Shown here one piece after another: positions 10,385 to 19,535 of a stretch of 62,376 nt of DNA; the first letter of the stretch is position 1; every line of letters starts with the position of its first letter. This DNA is from Mycobacterium sp. GTDB lineage: Bacteria; Actinomycetota; Actinomycetes; Mycobacteriales; Mycobacteriaceae. Under the pieces are notes generated by a model. The model worked only from the letters and a program-made list of their open reading frames with translations. It searched no databases and was not told where the DNA came from. The DNA is taken from assembly GCA_016197405.1 (NCBI GenBank), contig JACPVR010000014.1, forward strand, positions 1-62,376, written 5' to 3'. The position numbers and the translations under genes are program-made.

Positions 10385-11128
10385 TCAGTCCCACTGCCCG
10401 AAGTTGGGCTTGAGGATGTGATTGACGTCAACACCCACTCCGCCGACGCTGCGCTTGTCGATCTCGACCTGGTGCAGATGTGCGGCGGGGTGCGCGACAC
10501 CGCCCGGCGACCCCCAGTTGTGCTGCCAGAAATAGGAGCCGAGGCCATCCTGCAACGCCCACTCGATGGTCTTGGAGTTGGCATAGACACCGGTGCGCTG
10601 ATGCCCAAGCACCGATTCCCATCCGCGCAAATAGGGCGCGACCTGCTGTTTGTACTGTTCAAATGACGGATCGTCGTCTATCGAGGCGTAGATCGGAGCG
10701 CCGTAGGAACCACCGGCAGCAACGTGGAGTTGCCAGCCGCGCTGGGCGTGTTTGACCCCCGCGGCATGCCCGGCCAACCAGTCGGCACTGTCCTGCTTGC
10801 CGTACTGATAGCACGAGACGATCTTGAGCCCGCTGTGGTACAGATCACGCGCTTCGGGCAGCTGAATGGGCTTGCCGAGCATCCACTGGCCACCGGGGCG
10901 GCGGTCCGACACATAGCGGATTGCGCCCCGGGCACCCGAGGCCTTGATGTCGCTGGCGGGGATGACGCCGGCGGCGTAGTCCAGCAAAACGCCCAGCGGC
11001 GCCGCCGAGGCGCGCGGTAGTAACGGCGATCCCGTCGCCGACGCCGCGGCCACACCCAGACCGACCGCGGCGGGAGTCACGGCCGCGAGCTTGAGGAGGT
11101 CGCGGCGGGAAAGAGGCGACACGCGCAT
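10385..11128 (-). CDS. Tat-exported DUF1906 (glycoside-hydrolase-like) protein, Rv2525c-type
   Basis: 247 residues. The N-terminus has a twin-arginine signal (SRRDLLKLA at residues 7-15, then an Ala/Val-rich hydrophobic stretch to an Ala-x-Ala type end near residue 43). The remainder matches the DUF1906 TIM-barrel family: LDYAAGVIPASDIKASG at the start of the barrel, IRYVSDRRPG, YQYGKQ, YASIDDD with acidic residues at the strand end, GVYAN and WQHNWG. The M. tuberculosis member Rv2525c lies immediately upstream of fas and is a Tat substrate with a glycosidase-like fold linked to cell-envelope properties. Synteny and sequence agree. The substrate is unknown. Confidence 0.9.
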   Translation of the reverse strand: MRVSPLSRRDLLKLAAVTPAAVGLGVAAASATGSPLLPRASAAPLGVLLDYAAGVIPASDIKASGARGAIRYVSDRRPGGQWMLGKPIQLPEARDLYHSGLKIVSCYQYGKQDSADWLAGHAAGVKHAQRGWQLHVAAGGSYGAPIYASIDDDPSFEQYKQQVAPYLRGWESVLGHQRTGVYANSKTIEWALQDGLGSYFWQHNWGSPGGVAHPAAHLHQVEIDKRSVGGVGVDVNHILKPNFGQWD

Positions 11129-11324
11129 CAGGATAGGACAACAATCCCAGGATCCCCCTGAACCTCGCAGGTCACAGGCGCATCAAATTGCGATAGTTCA
11201 CCGAATGACACCGGGCGTCGGGAGGTCCGGCAGCACGGCGGGTGTTTTCGGTTGCCCAGCTGCCCGGCGCCACGAAATCCGCGACTGCGCTGCGATACGA
11301 CAACGGGATCCATAGGATTCCCCC
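11129..11324. promoter_or_regulatory. Divergent promoter with a candidate leaderless start
   Basis: The 196 bp between the DUF1906 gene and the first importer operon contain no gene. TAGGAT at 11313-11318 fits the actinobacterial -10 pattern TANNNT and sits 6 bp before the ATG at 11325, with no Shine-Dalgarno between them. This is the geometry of a leaderless transcript for the importer operon. Confidence 0.35.
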
Positions 11325-12386
11325 ATGCCAACCGGGCCGGCCGCCGCGCGGATCGAACTCATCGGGGTGCGCAAGGAGTTCGGGGACGGCAAGCACACCG
11401 TCGTCGCCGTGGAAGGTGCCGACCTGAGCGTCGCCGACGGCGAGCTGTTCGCGATCCTCGGCCCGTCCGGCTCCGGCAAGACCACGGTGTTGCGGATGAT
11501 CGCCGGCTTCGAGCAGCCGACGACCGGCACCATCAAACTGGGCGGCCAGGATGTGACGGCGCTGCCGCCGGCCCGCCGGGACACCAACACGGTGTTCCAG
11601 CAGTACGCGCTGTTCCCGCACATGTCGGTGATGCAGAACGTCGAGTACGGCCTGAAGGTGCGCGGCGTCGGCAAGGCCGACCGGCGGCGCAGGGCCGGCG
11701 ATGCACTGGAGATGGTGCGGCTGTCCGGGCACGCCGACCGCAAACCGGCCCAGCTCTCCGGCGGCCAGCAGCAGCGGGTCGCACTGGCCCGCGCGCTGGT
11801 GGGACGTCCCAAGGTACTGCTGCTCGACGAACCGCTCGGCGCGCTCGACCTCAAACTGCGCGAGCAGATGCAGGTCGAACTCAAGGCCATTCAGCGTGAG
11901 ATCGGCATCACCTTCGTCATCGTCACCCACGACCAGGACGAGGCCCTCACCCTCTGCGACCGCCTCGCGGTCTTCAACGACGGCCGGATCGAACAGATCG
12001 GTGCGGCCCGCGAGGTGTACGAGAATCCCGTCAACCGGTTCGTCGCGGATTTCGTCGGCACCAGCAATGTGCTCGACGGTGCTGCCGCCGAAGCGGTCCT
12101 GGGCCGGCCCGGCAGTTACGCCGTTCGCCCGGAACGCATCCTGGTGCTGGCCCCCGGGGACTCCGCGCCGGCCGGTATGCGCACCGTCGAGGCCACCGTC
12201 GCCGAGATCGTCTACGCCGGACCGACCACCCGTGTCGCCGCCCGCGACTCCACCGGGGTGCAACTGACCGCCACCCTGCTCAGCGCCGAGGCATCCGATC
12301 AGCTGGCGCACGGTTCCGGCGTTCGGCTCGCCTGGCCCGACTCCGCAGTCCGTGACCTCTCACCCACAACACAGGAGAAACAATGA
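11325..12386 (+). CDS. PotA/YdcT-like ABC importer ATPase (importer 1)
   Basis: 353 residues. ATP-hydrolysing subunit of a polyamine/spermidine-type ABC importer. Walker [10 protein letters not shown] (46-54), signature LSGGQQQ (144-150), Walker B VLLLDEP (164-170) and the H-loop in [10 protein letters not shown] are all intact. The C-terminal TOBE domain (AVRPERI and onward) is typical of PotA/FbpC-type ATPases. Its stop overlaps the ATG of the lipoprotein gene (ATGA), so the four subunits at 11325-15244 form one translationally coupled operon in the order ATPase, binding protein, permease, permease, as in ydcTSUV. The ligand cannot be read from the sequence. Confidence 0.93.
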   Translation: MPTGPAAARIELIGVRKEFGDGKHTVVAVEGADLSVADGELFAILGPSGSGKTTVLRMIAGFEQPTTGTIKLGGQDVTALPPARRDTNTVFQQYALFPHMSVMQNVEYGLKVRGVGKADRRRRAGDALEMVRLSGHADRKPAQLSGGQQQRVALARALVGRPKVLLLDEPLGALDLKLREQMQVELKAIQREIGITFVIVTHDQDEALTLCDRLAVFNDGRIEQIGAAREVYENPVNRFVADFVGTSNVLDGAAAEAVLGRPGSYAVRPERILVLAPGDSAPAGMRTVEATVAEIVYAGPTTRVAARDSTGVQLTATLLSAEASDQLAHGSGVRLAWPDSAVRDLSPTTQEKQ

Positions 12387-13567
12387 CTCACAGGACATCC
12401 CGGCTCGCCGTCGCACTGGCCGTGTGTGCAGTCGTCATCGGCGCCTGTAGCAGCTCCGACAAGGCCGGTGGCAGCGAGAGCCCGCCGAGTCTGACGCCGC
12501 TCTCCTCGGTGGGCGATGGCGAAGGCGCACTCAATCTCATCGCCTGGGCGGGGTATGCCGAGAACGGCTCCAATGACCCGAAGGTCAACTGGGTGACGCC
12601 ATTCGAGGAGAAGACCGGGTGCAAGGTCAACGTCAAGCTCGGCAACACCTCCGACGAGATGGTGCAGCTCATGCGCACCGGGCAGTACGACGGGGTGTCG
12701 GCATCCGGCGACGCCACGCTGCGGCTGATCTACGCCGGCGACGTCGCCCCGGTCAACACCGACCTGGTGCCCAACTACGCCACCATTTCGCCGTTCCTCA
12801 AGGACAGGGCGTGGAATTCGGTGGACGGCAAGATGTACGGCATCCCGCACGGCTGGGGTGCCAACCTGCTGATGTACAACACCCAGGCGGTCACCGACGC
12901 ACCGGACTCCTGGGGCGCGGTGTTCCCCGGTGACGCGCACAAGGGCAAGGTCACCGCGTACGACTCGCCGATCTACATCGCCGATGCCGCGCTGTACCTG
13001 TCGAAGGCCAAACCCGAACTGGGAATCAAGGATCCGTACTCGCTGACCTCCGAACAGCTCGACGCCGCGGTCGATCTGCTCAAGCAGCAGAAGGAGAACA
13101 TCGGCGAGTACTGGTCGGACTACACCAAGGAGGTGCAGGCGTTCGAGTCCGGTACCTCGGTCATCGGCACCACCTGGCAGGTGATCGCCAACACCATCGG
13201 CGCCGACAACAAGGTGCCCGTCAACACGGTGCTGCCCAAGGAGGGCTCGACCGGCTGGTCGGACACCTGGATGGTCGCCGCCAAGGCCGCGCACCCGAAC
13301 TGCATGTACAAGTGGATGGACTGGATCACCTCCCCGGAGATCAACGCCCAGGTGGCCGAGTACTTCGGCGAGGCGCCGGCACAGACGAAGTCGTGCGCGT
13401 TCACCGCCGACAAGTCGTTCTGCGATATCTACCGGGCCACCGACGCGAAGTTCGCCGAGCAGATCCACTATTGGACGACTCCGCAGACCAAATGCGTTGA
13501 CGGCAGCGGTGACAACTGCACGGCCTACAACGAGTGGGTGGACAAGTGGCAGCAGATGAAGGGCTGA
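12383..13567 (+). CDS. Substrate-binding lipoprotein, PotD/YdcS-like (importer 1)
   Basis: 394 residues. Secreted lipoprotein with a basic N-terminus, a hydrophobic segment and lipobox VIGAC, so the mature protein starts at a Cys near residue 22 and is anchored outside the membrane. The body is an extracellular solute-binding fold of family 1: LNLIAWAGYAENG, VTPFEEKTGCKVN, PHGWGANLLMYN, and the C-terminal MYKWMDWITSPEINAQVAEYFGEAP segment. It captures the ligand, probably a polyamine-like or small cationic compound, for the permease pair encoded downstream. The ATG overlaps the ATPase stop codon. Confidence 0.9.
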   Translation: MTHRTSRLAVALAVCAVVIGACSSSDKAGGSESPPSLTPLSSVGDGEGALNLIAWAGYAENGSNDPKVNWVTPFEEKTGCKVNVKLGNTSDEMVQLMRTGQYDGVSASGDATLRLIYAGDVAPVNTDLVPNYATISPFLKDRAWNSVDGKMYGIPHGWGANLLMYNTQAVTDAPDSWGAVFPGDAHKGKVTAYDSPIYIADAALYLSKAKPELGIKDPYSLTSEQLDAAVDLLKQQKENIGEYWSDYTKEVQAFESGTSVIGTTWQVIANTIGADNKVPVNTVLPKEGSTGWSDTWMVAAKAAHPNCMYKWMDWITSPEINAQVAEYFGEAPAQTKSCAFTADKSFCDIYRATDAKFAEQIHYWTTPQTKCVDGSGDNCTAYNEWVDKWQQMKG

Positions 13568-13604
13568 CGGCCGCGAACGTCTTCGATATCACCGCCGGCA
13601 TCAG

Positions 13605-14444
13605 GTGAGCGCGACGACTGCCCTGCGGCACCGTGCGGGGCTGGCTTTCCTGCTGGTGCCGCCGCTGGCCTGGCTCGCCCTGGCCTATCTGGGATCCCTT
13701 GCGGTGCTCCTGGTTTCGGCATTCTGGGGAACCGACACCTTCACCGGAGCGGTGGTGCACAACTTCACCACCGACAACGTCGTCCGGGTGTTCACCGACG
13801 CGGTCTTCCGGACCGCGACGGTGCGCACCGTCGGGGTCGCGCTGACGGTGACGGTGATCTGCGCTGTCCTTGCCACTCCCCTGGCGCTCTATATGGCCAA
13901 GATCGCCTCGCCCGGGGTGCGGCTGGCCCTGGTGGTCGCCGTGACGACGCCGCTGTGGGCCAGCTATCTGGTCAAGGCGTACGCCTGGCGCATGCTGTTG
14001 TCCCCGGAAGGTCCAATGGCCTGGGCCACCGGCTACAGCCCGGGCTACGGTTTGGTCGCCACCATCGTGACGCTGACCTACCTGTGGTTGCCTTATATGG
14101 TCATCCCGGTCTTCGCGGCCTTCGACCGGGTTCCCGACGCACTGGTCGATGCCAGCGCCGACCTGGGCGCCTCCGGCTGGGAGACACTGCGCGCGATCGT
14201 GGCACCGCTGGTTTTCCCCGGTATCGCCGCCGGCTCGATCTTCACGTTCTCGCTGTCGCTGGGCGACTACATCGCGGTGACCATCGTCGGCGGTAAGACC
14301 CAGATGCTCGGCAACATCATCTACGGTCAGCTCGTCACGGCGAACAACCAGCCGCTGGCCGCCGCGCTGTCGGTGATACCGCTGGTGGCGATCATCGCCT
14401 ACCTGCTGGCGATGCGCCGCACCGGTGCACTGGAGAACGTCTGA
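13605..14444 (+). CDS. ABC importer permease, PotB-like (importer 1)
   Basis: 279 residues, six predicted membrane spans. Inner-membrane channel subunit. The EAA loop that docks on the ATPase is present as DALVDASADLGASGWETLRAIVAPLVFPG. The GTG start at 13605 lies 37 bp after the lipoprotein stop. Its stop overlaps the ATG of the next permease by one base (TGATG), so the two are coupled. Confidence 0.9.
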   Translation: MSATTALRHRAGLAFLLVPPLAWLALAYLGSLAVLLVSAFWGTDTFTGAVVHNFTTDNVVRVFTDAVFRTATVRTVGVALTVTVICAVLATPLALYMAKIASPGVRLALVVAVTTPLWASYLVKAYAWRMLLSPEGPMAWATGYSPGYGLVATIVTLTYLWLPYMVIPVFAAFDRVPDALVDASADLGASGWETLRAIVAPLVFPGIAAGSIFTFSLSLGDYIAVTIVGGKTQMLGNIIYGQLVTANNQPLAAALSVIPLVAIIAYLLAMRRTGALENV

Positions 14445-15244
14445 TGCTCACATCGGGAGTCCGGCGGACGGCACGGGTATGGACCATCGGTGTCCTGATA
14501 TTTCTCTACGCCCCACTGCTTCTCGTGGTGATCAACTCCTTCAACTCCTCGAAGTCGTTCGCCTTCCCGCCCAGCGGGTTCACCCTGGCCTGGTGGCGCA
14601 CGGCCTGGCACAGCGAGGGGATGTGGCACTCGCTGGCCAATTCGGTGGTGGTCGGTCTGGTCGCGGCGGCGATCGCACTGGTGCTCGGCAGCATGGCGGC
14701 ATTCGCGGTGCAGCGGTACTCGTTCTTCGGCAGGCAGGTCGTCAGTCTGCTTGTGGTACTGCCGATCACATTGCCCGGCATCGTCACCGGCATTGCCCTG
14801 AACGCGACCTTCACCTCGGTCCTCGGCATCACCCTGGGCATGGCGACGGTCATCATCGGACACGCGACGTTCTGTATCGTGATCGTGTTCAACAACATTC
14901 AGGCGCGGTTGCGTCGCATGGGCACCAGCCTGGAAGACGCCTCGGCGGACCTGGGCGCCTCGACCTGGCAGACGTTCCGGTTCGTGACCTTCCCCAGGAT
15001 GCGCGGTGCACTGGTGGCCGGAGCGATCCTGGCCTTCGCACTGAGCTTCGACGAGATCGTGGTGACCACCTTCACCGCCGGACCCGCGGTACAGACCCTG
15101 CCGATCTGGATCTTCGGCAACCTGTTCCGGCCCAACCAGGCACCGGTCATCAACGTCGTCGCCGCGGCGCTGACAGTGATAGCCATCGTGCCGGTCTGGC
15201 TCGCGCAACGGGTCGGCGGCGACCCGGCAACGGCCCGGGTCTGA
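14444..15244 (+). CDS. ABC importer permease, PotC-like (importer 1)
   Basis: 266 residues with about six membrane spans. The EAA loop is SLEDASADLGASTWQTFRFVTFPRMRG. It pairs with the upstream permease in a heterodimeric channel. It is the last gene of the importer 1 operon; an 85-bp gap follows before the MFS gene. Confidence 0.9.
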   Translation: MLTSGVRRTARVWTIGVLIFLYAPLLLVVINSFNSSKSFAFPPSGFTLAWWRTAWHSEGMWHSLANSVVVGLVAAAIALVLGSMAAFAVQRYSFFGRQVVSLLVVLPITLPGIVTGIALNATFTSVLGITLGMATVIIGHATFCIVIVFNNIQARLRRMGTSLEDASADLGASTWQTFRFVTFPRMRGALVAGAILAFALSFDEIVVTTFTAGPAVQTLPIWIFGNLFRPNQAPVINVVAAALTVIAIVPVWLAQRVGGDPATARV

Positions 15245-15329
15245 ATATCCGTTAGGGCGTTACGGCCCACGTGGGGCAGACTGTGCAGGGCTGGGACTGG
15301 AAACGATTGACGCGAGAGGTGAGGCGAGC

Positions 15330-16604
15330 GTGCGGCCCTGGATCGTGTGGTCCGTCGGATTACTGGCCTATATCGTCGCCGTCCTCGATCGCACCACCCT
15401 GGGCGTCTCAGGCCTCGACGCCGCCGAACGCTTCAACGCCAGCCCCGCTGTGCTGTCCACTTTCGTCGTTCTGCAGATCGTGGTCTATGCCGGCGGGCAG
15501 ATTCCGGCCGGCTTGCTGCTGGATCGCTACGGCTCCCGGCTGATGATCGTCGCGGGCGGGACGCTGATGGCGGCGGGCCAGCTCACGTTGTCGTTCAGCG
15601 AGTCACTACCCGCGGCCATCGCTGCGCGCGGTGTGGTGGGCCTCGGCGACGCGTTCACGTTCATCTCCGTTCTGCGGCTGGTTCCGCACTGGTTCACCGA
15701 GAAGCAGATCCCCTTGCTCACCCAGTTGACCGGTATCACCGGCCAACTCGGCCAGGTGCTTTCGGCGGTGCCGTTCTTGGCTCTGCTGGGCGGTGCGGGC
15801 TGGAACACCGCGTACCTCGCGGTCACCAGCTTCGGTCTGCTGGCGGTGGTGCTGGCCATCGCGCTGGTCAAGGACACCCCACGCGGGCGGGCCGAACCGG
15901 TGCGTTCCGAGGGCGTGCGCAAGACGCTGTCGCGTCTGAAGACGACGTGGCTGCGCCCTGGCACCAGACTCGGGTTCTTCACCCACATGGGCACCCAGTT
16001 CTCGGTGACGGTGTTCGCGCTGATGTGGGGTGTGCCCTACCTGACCGAGGCCCAGGGCCTGTCGCGGGCCGTCGCCGGTTCACTGCTGACGGTGTCGGTG
16101 GCGGCTGCCATCTCCTCGGGCATCGTCATCGGTATCTTCACCGGCCGTCATCCGCATCGACGCTCGCTGGTGGTGCTGGGCATCGTCATCAGCAATGCGC
16201 TGATCTGGACCGTCGTGCTGTCGTTGTCCTCGCCCGCGCCGCTGTGGCTGCTCGTGGTCCTGGTGGTCATCATCTCGGCGGGCGGACCCGGCTCGATGGT
16301 CGGCTTCGACTTCGCCCGCACTTTCAATCCCAGCAGAACGCTGGGCACCGCGACGGGCATCGTCAACATGGGCGGTTTCATCGCCTCGCTGCTGGTGATG
16401 CAGTCGATGGGGATGATCATCGGAGCCTGCGGCGGCTATTCGTTCGAGTCCTTCCGGCTGGCCTGGTCGGTGCAGTACGTCATCTGGGTCTTCGCTGTCG
16501 TGGCGATCCTGATCACCCGCCGCAAGGCGCGTCGCACCATCGGCGATATCGACGAGAGCAAGTACCTGCTGGAGTTCTTCGACGAACACCAGCTGTCACG
16601 CTGA
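15330..16604 (+). CDS. MFS transporter
   Basis: 424 residues, about twelve hydrophobic segments. The loop between spans 2 and 3 has the MFS signature GLLLDRYGSRLM (a D-R-x-G-x-R/K variant). It is probably a proton-coupled permease for a small metabolite; the substrate is unknown. The GTG start at 15330 has GAGAGGTGAGG upstream. It may form a short unit with the PPOX gene 43 bp downstream. Confidence 0.85.
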   Translation: MRPWIVWSVGLLAYIVAVLDRTTLGVSGLDAAERFNASPAVLSTFVVLQIVVYAGGQIPAGLLLDRYGSRLMIVAGGTLMAAGQLTLSFSESLPAAIAARGVVGLGDAFTFISVLRLVPHWFTEKQIPLLTQLTGITGQLGQVLSAVPFLALLGGAGWNTAYLAVTSFGLLAVVLAIALVKDTPRGRAEPVRSEGVRKTLSRLKTTWLRPGTRLGFFTHMGTQFSVTVFALMWGVPYLTEAQGLSRAVAGSLLTVSVAAAISSGIVIGIFTGRHPHRRSLVVLGIVISNALIWTVVLSLSSPAPLWLLVVLVVIISAGGPGSMVGFDFARTFNPSRTLGTATGIVNMGGFIASLLVMQSMGMIIGACGGYSFESFRLAWSVQYVIWVFAVVAILITRRKARRTIGDIDESKYLLEFFDEHQLSR

Positions 16605-16647
16605 CGTACCGGGTGGACAACCGACGACTTCGATCTACCGTGGTCAC

Positions 16648-17070
16648 ATGAGCGTTCTCGACGATGACGTGATCGAGTTTCTGTCCGCCGGCACCCGGAC
16701 CGGGATGCTGGGTTACCTGTCGTCCGGTGGTCGCCCGCTCGTCGCGCCGATCTGGTTCGTCGTCGACGACGGCGAACTGGCATTCAACACCGGCAAGGAC
16801 ACCGCCAAGGGCCGGGCCCTGGCACGCGACCCACATGTGGTGTTGTGCGTCGACGACCCGCACCCGCCGTACTCGTTCGTCCAGGTGCAGGGCATCGCGA
16901 CGCTGTCCGAGGAGCCGGTGGCGATGCTCGATATCGCCACCAGGGCCGGAGCCCGCTACATGGGTGCCGATCGCGGAGCCGAATACGGCAAGCGCAACGC
17001 CGTTCCCGGCGAGTTGTTGGTGCGGATACGTCCCACCAAGGTGGTCAAGGCCTTCAATCTCGCCAACTGA
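16648..17070 (+). CDS. PPOX-class FMN/F420-binding protein (Rv1155-type FDOR)
   Basis: 140 residues. Split beta-barrel flavin/deazaflavin-binding fold of the pyridoxamine-5'-phosphate oxidase superfamily. Visible family features are LSAGTRTGMLGYLSSGGRPLVAPIWFVV at the N-terminus, the cofactor-phosphate loop around TGKDTAKGRALARDP, and the closing strand GELLVRIRPTKVVKAF. Mycobacterial relatives are mostly F420-dependent reductases (FDOR-B). The electron acceptor is not predictable here. Confidence 0.85.
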   Translation: MSVLDDDVIEFLSAGTRTGMLGYLSSGGRPLVAPIWFVVDDGELAFNTGKDTAKGRALARDPHVVLCVDDPHPPYSFVQVQGIATLSEEPVAMLDIATRAGARYMGADRGAEYGKRNAVPGELLVRIRPTKVVKAFNLAN

Positions 17071-17179
17071 CGCCGACATCGGGTAGCCGACTACGCATCC
17101 CGGATTCCCCCGCCACGGGCAGTGTTGCGGTATCAGGTGATCGACGCCTGATGGGCAACATCAGTACGGGAGAATCACG

Positions 17180-17326
17180 ATGTCCACGCTGTTTTCCGGA
17201 TTCGGACGGCATCTGCGCCATGTCCCGTTCGCCGGGCAGACGCAGCGACGGTCTGCGCCGCACTACGCGCGACGACGCAGCTATCTCGAGAATGCGGCCG
17301 AGCGCCGGGCCCGAGATCACCTGTGA
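17180..17326 (+). CDS. Small basic protein candidate (48 residues)
   Basis: An ATG at 17180 preceded by GGGAGA at good spacing opens a 48-residue frame rich in Arg and His (QRRSAPHYARRRSY, ERRARDHL). It ends 8 bp before the stop of the convergent Rieske gene. The region is otherwise a 263-bp gap between genes. No known family is recognised. The ribosome-binding site and Arg-rich composition are the only support. Confidence 0.45.
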   Translation: MSTLFSGFGRHLRHVPFAGQTQRRSAPHYARRRSYLENAAERRARDHL

Positions 17327-17333
17327 GCCGGGC

Positions 17334-18485
17334 CTAGCCGCGTCCCTGGTAGGCGCGGGCGACACGGGTTACGAACTGGTAGACACCGTCCTCGTCGGGG
17401 GCCAGCGGGCCTGGCCGGGCGTGCGGCGAACTCAGTCCGCGCTGCACCGATTCGCAGGCCGTCCAGTCCTGCCGGTTGGTCAGGTCCCAGAAGTCGACGG
17501 CGTAGGACGGGTCGAAATCCGGTTTGGCGGCAACATCTTTCGGGAAGGCCCAGGCGCATTCGACATGTGTGCGATCGACGGCCAGCGGTGTCATCAGATG
17601 TGTCATCACGTAATCGGGATGCAGGCTGACCAACAAGTTGGGATAGCCGACGAGGTACATCACACTGCGCAGCTCATGCTCGGACAGGCCGGCAATGGCC
17701 TTGCCTCCGCTCTTGCCGTCCAGCGACATCGTCTCGGCGCCTTCGATTATCGACATCCAGCCACCCATCCAGGAACCGGCGAGTTCCAGGTTCTCACCAC
17801 TGGTCGGGGGGCTGATCCGGGACAGCTCGGGGTGAATCGAGGAGCAGTGGTAGCACTCCTGGTAGTTCTCGGCGATCACCTTCCAGTTGGTGGCGAGCTC
17901 ATAGGAGTGCCGCGCGACGATCGTCAGGTCTTCGGGGTGATAGGGCGCGACGACATCCTCCAGGCCCGCGACGTGATCGGCGAATTCGCCGTCCTGGCCG
18001 CTGGGGTCGACGAAAAGCCACCCGTGCCAATCGACCAGGCGCAGTTCGGCCAGCCCGAACTGCTCGCGGGCGAACCCGTCGTCGTCGGAGAAGCCCGGTG
18101 CGTTTCGCAACGAGCCGTCGAGTTTGTAGGACCATGCGTGGTACGGGCACACGATATTGCGCCGCTTGGTCTGCCCGCCGCACGTCAGCAGTTCGTGGCC
18201 GCGGTGCCGGCAGGTGTTGGCGAACGCGCGGGCCTGACCGTCGTCGCCGCGGACGAGCAGGACACCGTTTGTGCCGGAACCGACCGCGCGCTGCGCCCCG
18301 GGACCGGCGAGGTCGCTGGAGTGACCGACGCAGGTCCAGCCGCCGAAGATCGCCTGGCGCTCCCAGTCGAACACCGCGGGGTCGACGTAGGCCTCCCGCG
18401 GCAGCATCCGGGACCGGCCGAAGGGGGCCAGGGCGGCGGCGAGATCGTCCGCGGGAACAGGGGCCGGACCAAGCTGATTGAACAT
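17334..18485 (-). CDS. Rieske non-heme iron oxygenase alpha subunit, GbcA/CntA-like
   Basis: 383 residues from ATG 18485 (an upstream in-frame ATG at 18554 is less likely). It probably catalyses oxidative N-demethylation or C-N cleavage of a quaternary ammonium compound. The Rieske cluster ligands are C92, H94 (CRHRGH) and C113, H116 (CPYHAW). The mononuclear iron site is ENYQECYHCSSIHPE with H213 and H218. The residue bridging the two centres appears to be Glu210 where most ring-hydroxylating oxygenases have Asp, a feature of the carnitine/betaine/choline monooxygenase branch. It lies next to a polyamine/betaine-type importer. No matching ferredoxin reductase (GbcB/CntB) is present in the window. 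Glycine betaine, carnitine, stachydrine or another methylated amine are possible substrates. Confidence 0.85.
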   Translation of the reverse strand: MFNQLGPAPVPADDLAAALAPFGRSRMLPREAYVDPAVFDWERQAIFGGWTCVGHSSDLAGPGAQRAVGSGTNGVLLVRGDDGQARAFANTCRHRGHELLTCGGQTKRRNIVCPYHAWSYKLDGSLRNAPGFSDDDGFAREQFGLAELRLVDWHGWLFVDPSGQDGEFADHVAGLEDVVAPYHPEDLTIVARHSYELATNWKVIAENYQECYHCSSIHPELSRISPPTSGENLELAGSWMGGWMSIIEGAETMSLDGKSGGKAIAGLSEHELRSVMYLVGYPNLLVSLHPDYVMTHLMTPLAVDRTHVECAWAFPKDVAAKPDFDPSYAVDFWDLTNRQDWTACESVQRGLSSPHARPGPLAPDEDGVYQFVTRVARAYQGRG

Positions 18486-18559
18486 GCAGTCAGGATACTG
18501 GGCGCGGCCACGGTTGGTCCAGAGATGACGATCTCGACCCCGCGCCGAGCGCACGCATT

Positions 18560-18590
18560 TGTACAGCCGGCAACGGCGTGTCCTGTACAG
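18560..18590. promoter_or_regulatory. Paired TGTACAG boxes upstream of the Rieske gene
   Basis: TGTACAG occurs at 18560-18566 and again at 18584-18590, 24 bp apart, which is a little over two helical turns. CTGTACA at 18583-18589 also makes the pair an inverted repeat. They lie 75-105 bp upstream of the Rieske start, in the 132-bp gap before the permease gene. A plausible operator for an unknown regulator. Confidence 0.4.
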
Positions 18591-18617
18591 ACACGCGCGC
18601 TCGCGGGGCAGGAAGGG

Positions 18618-19535
18618 TCAGGTTTCGCCGGCGAAGGCAGCGATACCGCGGTCGGTGGTGTCGTCACCGCGCGTCATCCGCCGGTACACCAGGAATCCGA
18701 TGACCACCGCGGCCAGCGAGGCGGCCAGCAGCAGCGTGGCCAGCGCGTTCAGGGCCGGCGTCGGTGCCGCCCGCGCGGTGTTGTAGATCTTCACCGAAAC
18801 CGGCTCGGTCGAAGCGCCCAGCGACAGATACCGCACCAGCACGAAATCGTCGATGATATCGGCGAAGACCAGCACCGTACTGGCGAATATCGCGGGCATC
18901 AGCATCGGCATGGTCACCCGCCACAACCCACCCATCGGCGAAGCGCCCAAATCCATTGCGGCTTCTTCGTATTGCTTGCCGATGGTGGCAAGCCGGGCAC
19001 GCACCAGAACCGCGGGATAGGCGACCTGATACGTCACCAGGCCGACGACCTGCGCGGAGGTGCCCAGGCCTATCGGCAGGGCCAGGTTCGTCACGACGAA
19101 CAGCAGCGCCACGGCGAGCAGCACTTCCGGGATGACGAAGGAGATCAGCATCAAGACATTCGCCCCGGACGGCAACCGGCCCCGCCAGCGGTCCACACCG
19201 ATGGCGAACAGCACGCCGAGCGGCACGGTGATCAGCGTTGCGAGCACACCGAGCTTGAGGGTCTGCAACAGCGCGGTGTGCAGGCTGGCGTCATGCCACA
19301 CCGATTTGGCCGGGTCGCCCCAGTACCACCGGAACGAGAATCCCTGCCAGTGCGTCCTGGACCGACCGTCGTTGAAGGAGAACATGATTGCGATGAGCAC
19401 CGGCAGCAGCGACCACACCAGATAGAAGACCGTGATCCCTGCCAGCACGCGCGGACGCCGCCACGGATCGCGGAACCACCCGACGGGGCCGCGGAAGCTC
19501 GCCGACCGCAGCGGGGTATCCGGTTGCACCGTCAT
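18618..19535 (-). CDS. ABC importer permease, PotC-like (importer 2)
   Basis: 305 residues with six spans. The EAA loop reads QYEEAAMDLGASPMGGLWRVTMPMLMP. Last gene of the minus-strand importer 2 operon (binding protein, permease, permease). Its ATG overlaps the stop of the upstream permease by four bases (ATGA). The matching ATPase is not in this operon; it is encoded on the plus strand at 23179. Confidence 0.9.
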   Translation of the reverse strand: MTVQPDTPLRSASFRGPVGWFRDPWRRPRVLAGITVFYLVWSLLPVLIAIMFSFNDGRSRTHWQGFSFRWYWGDPAKSVWHDASLHTALLQTLKLGVLATLITVPLGVLFAIGVDRWRGRLPSGANVLMLISFVIPEVLLAVALLFVVTNLALPIGLGTSAQVVGLVTYQVAYPAVLVRARLATIGKQYEEAAMDLGASPMGGLWRVTMPMLMPAIFASTVLVFADIIDDFVLVRYLSLGASTEPVSVKIYNTARAAPTPALNALATLLLAASLAAVVIGFLVYRRMTRGDDTTDRGIAAFAGET

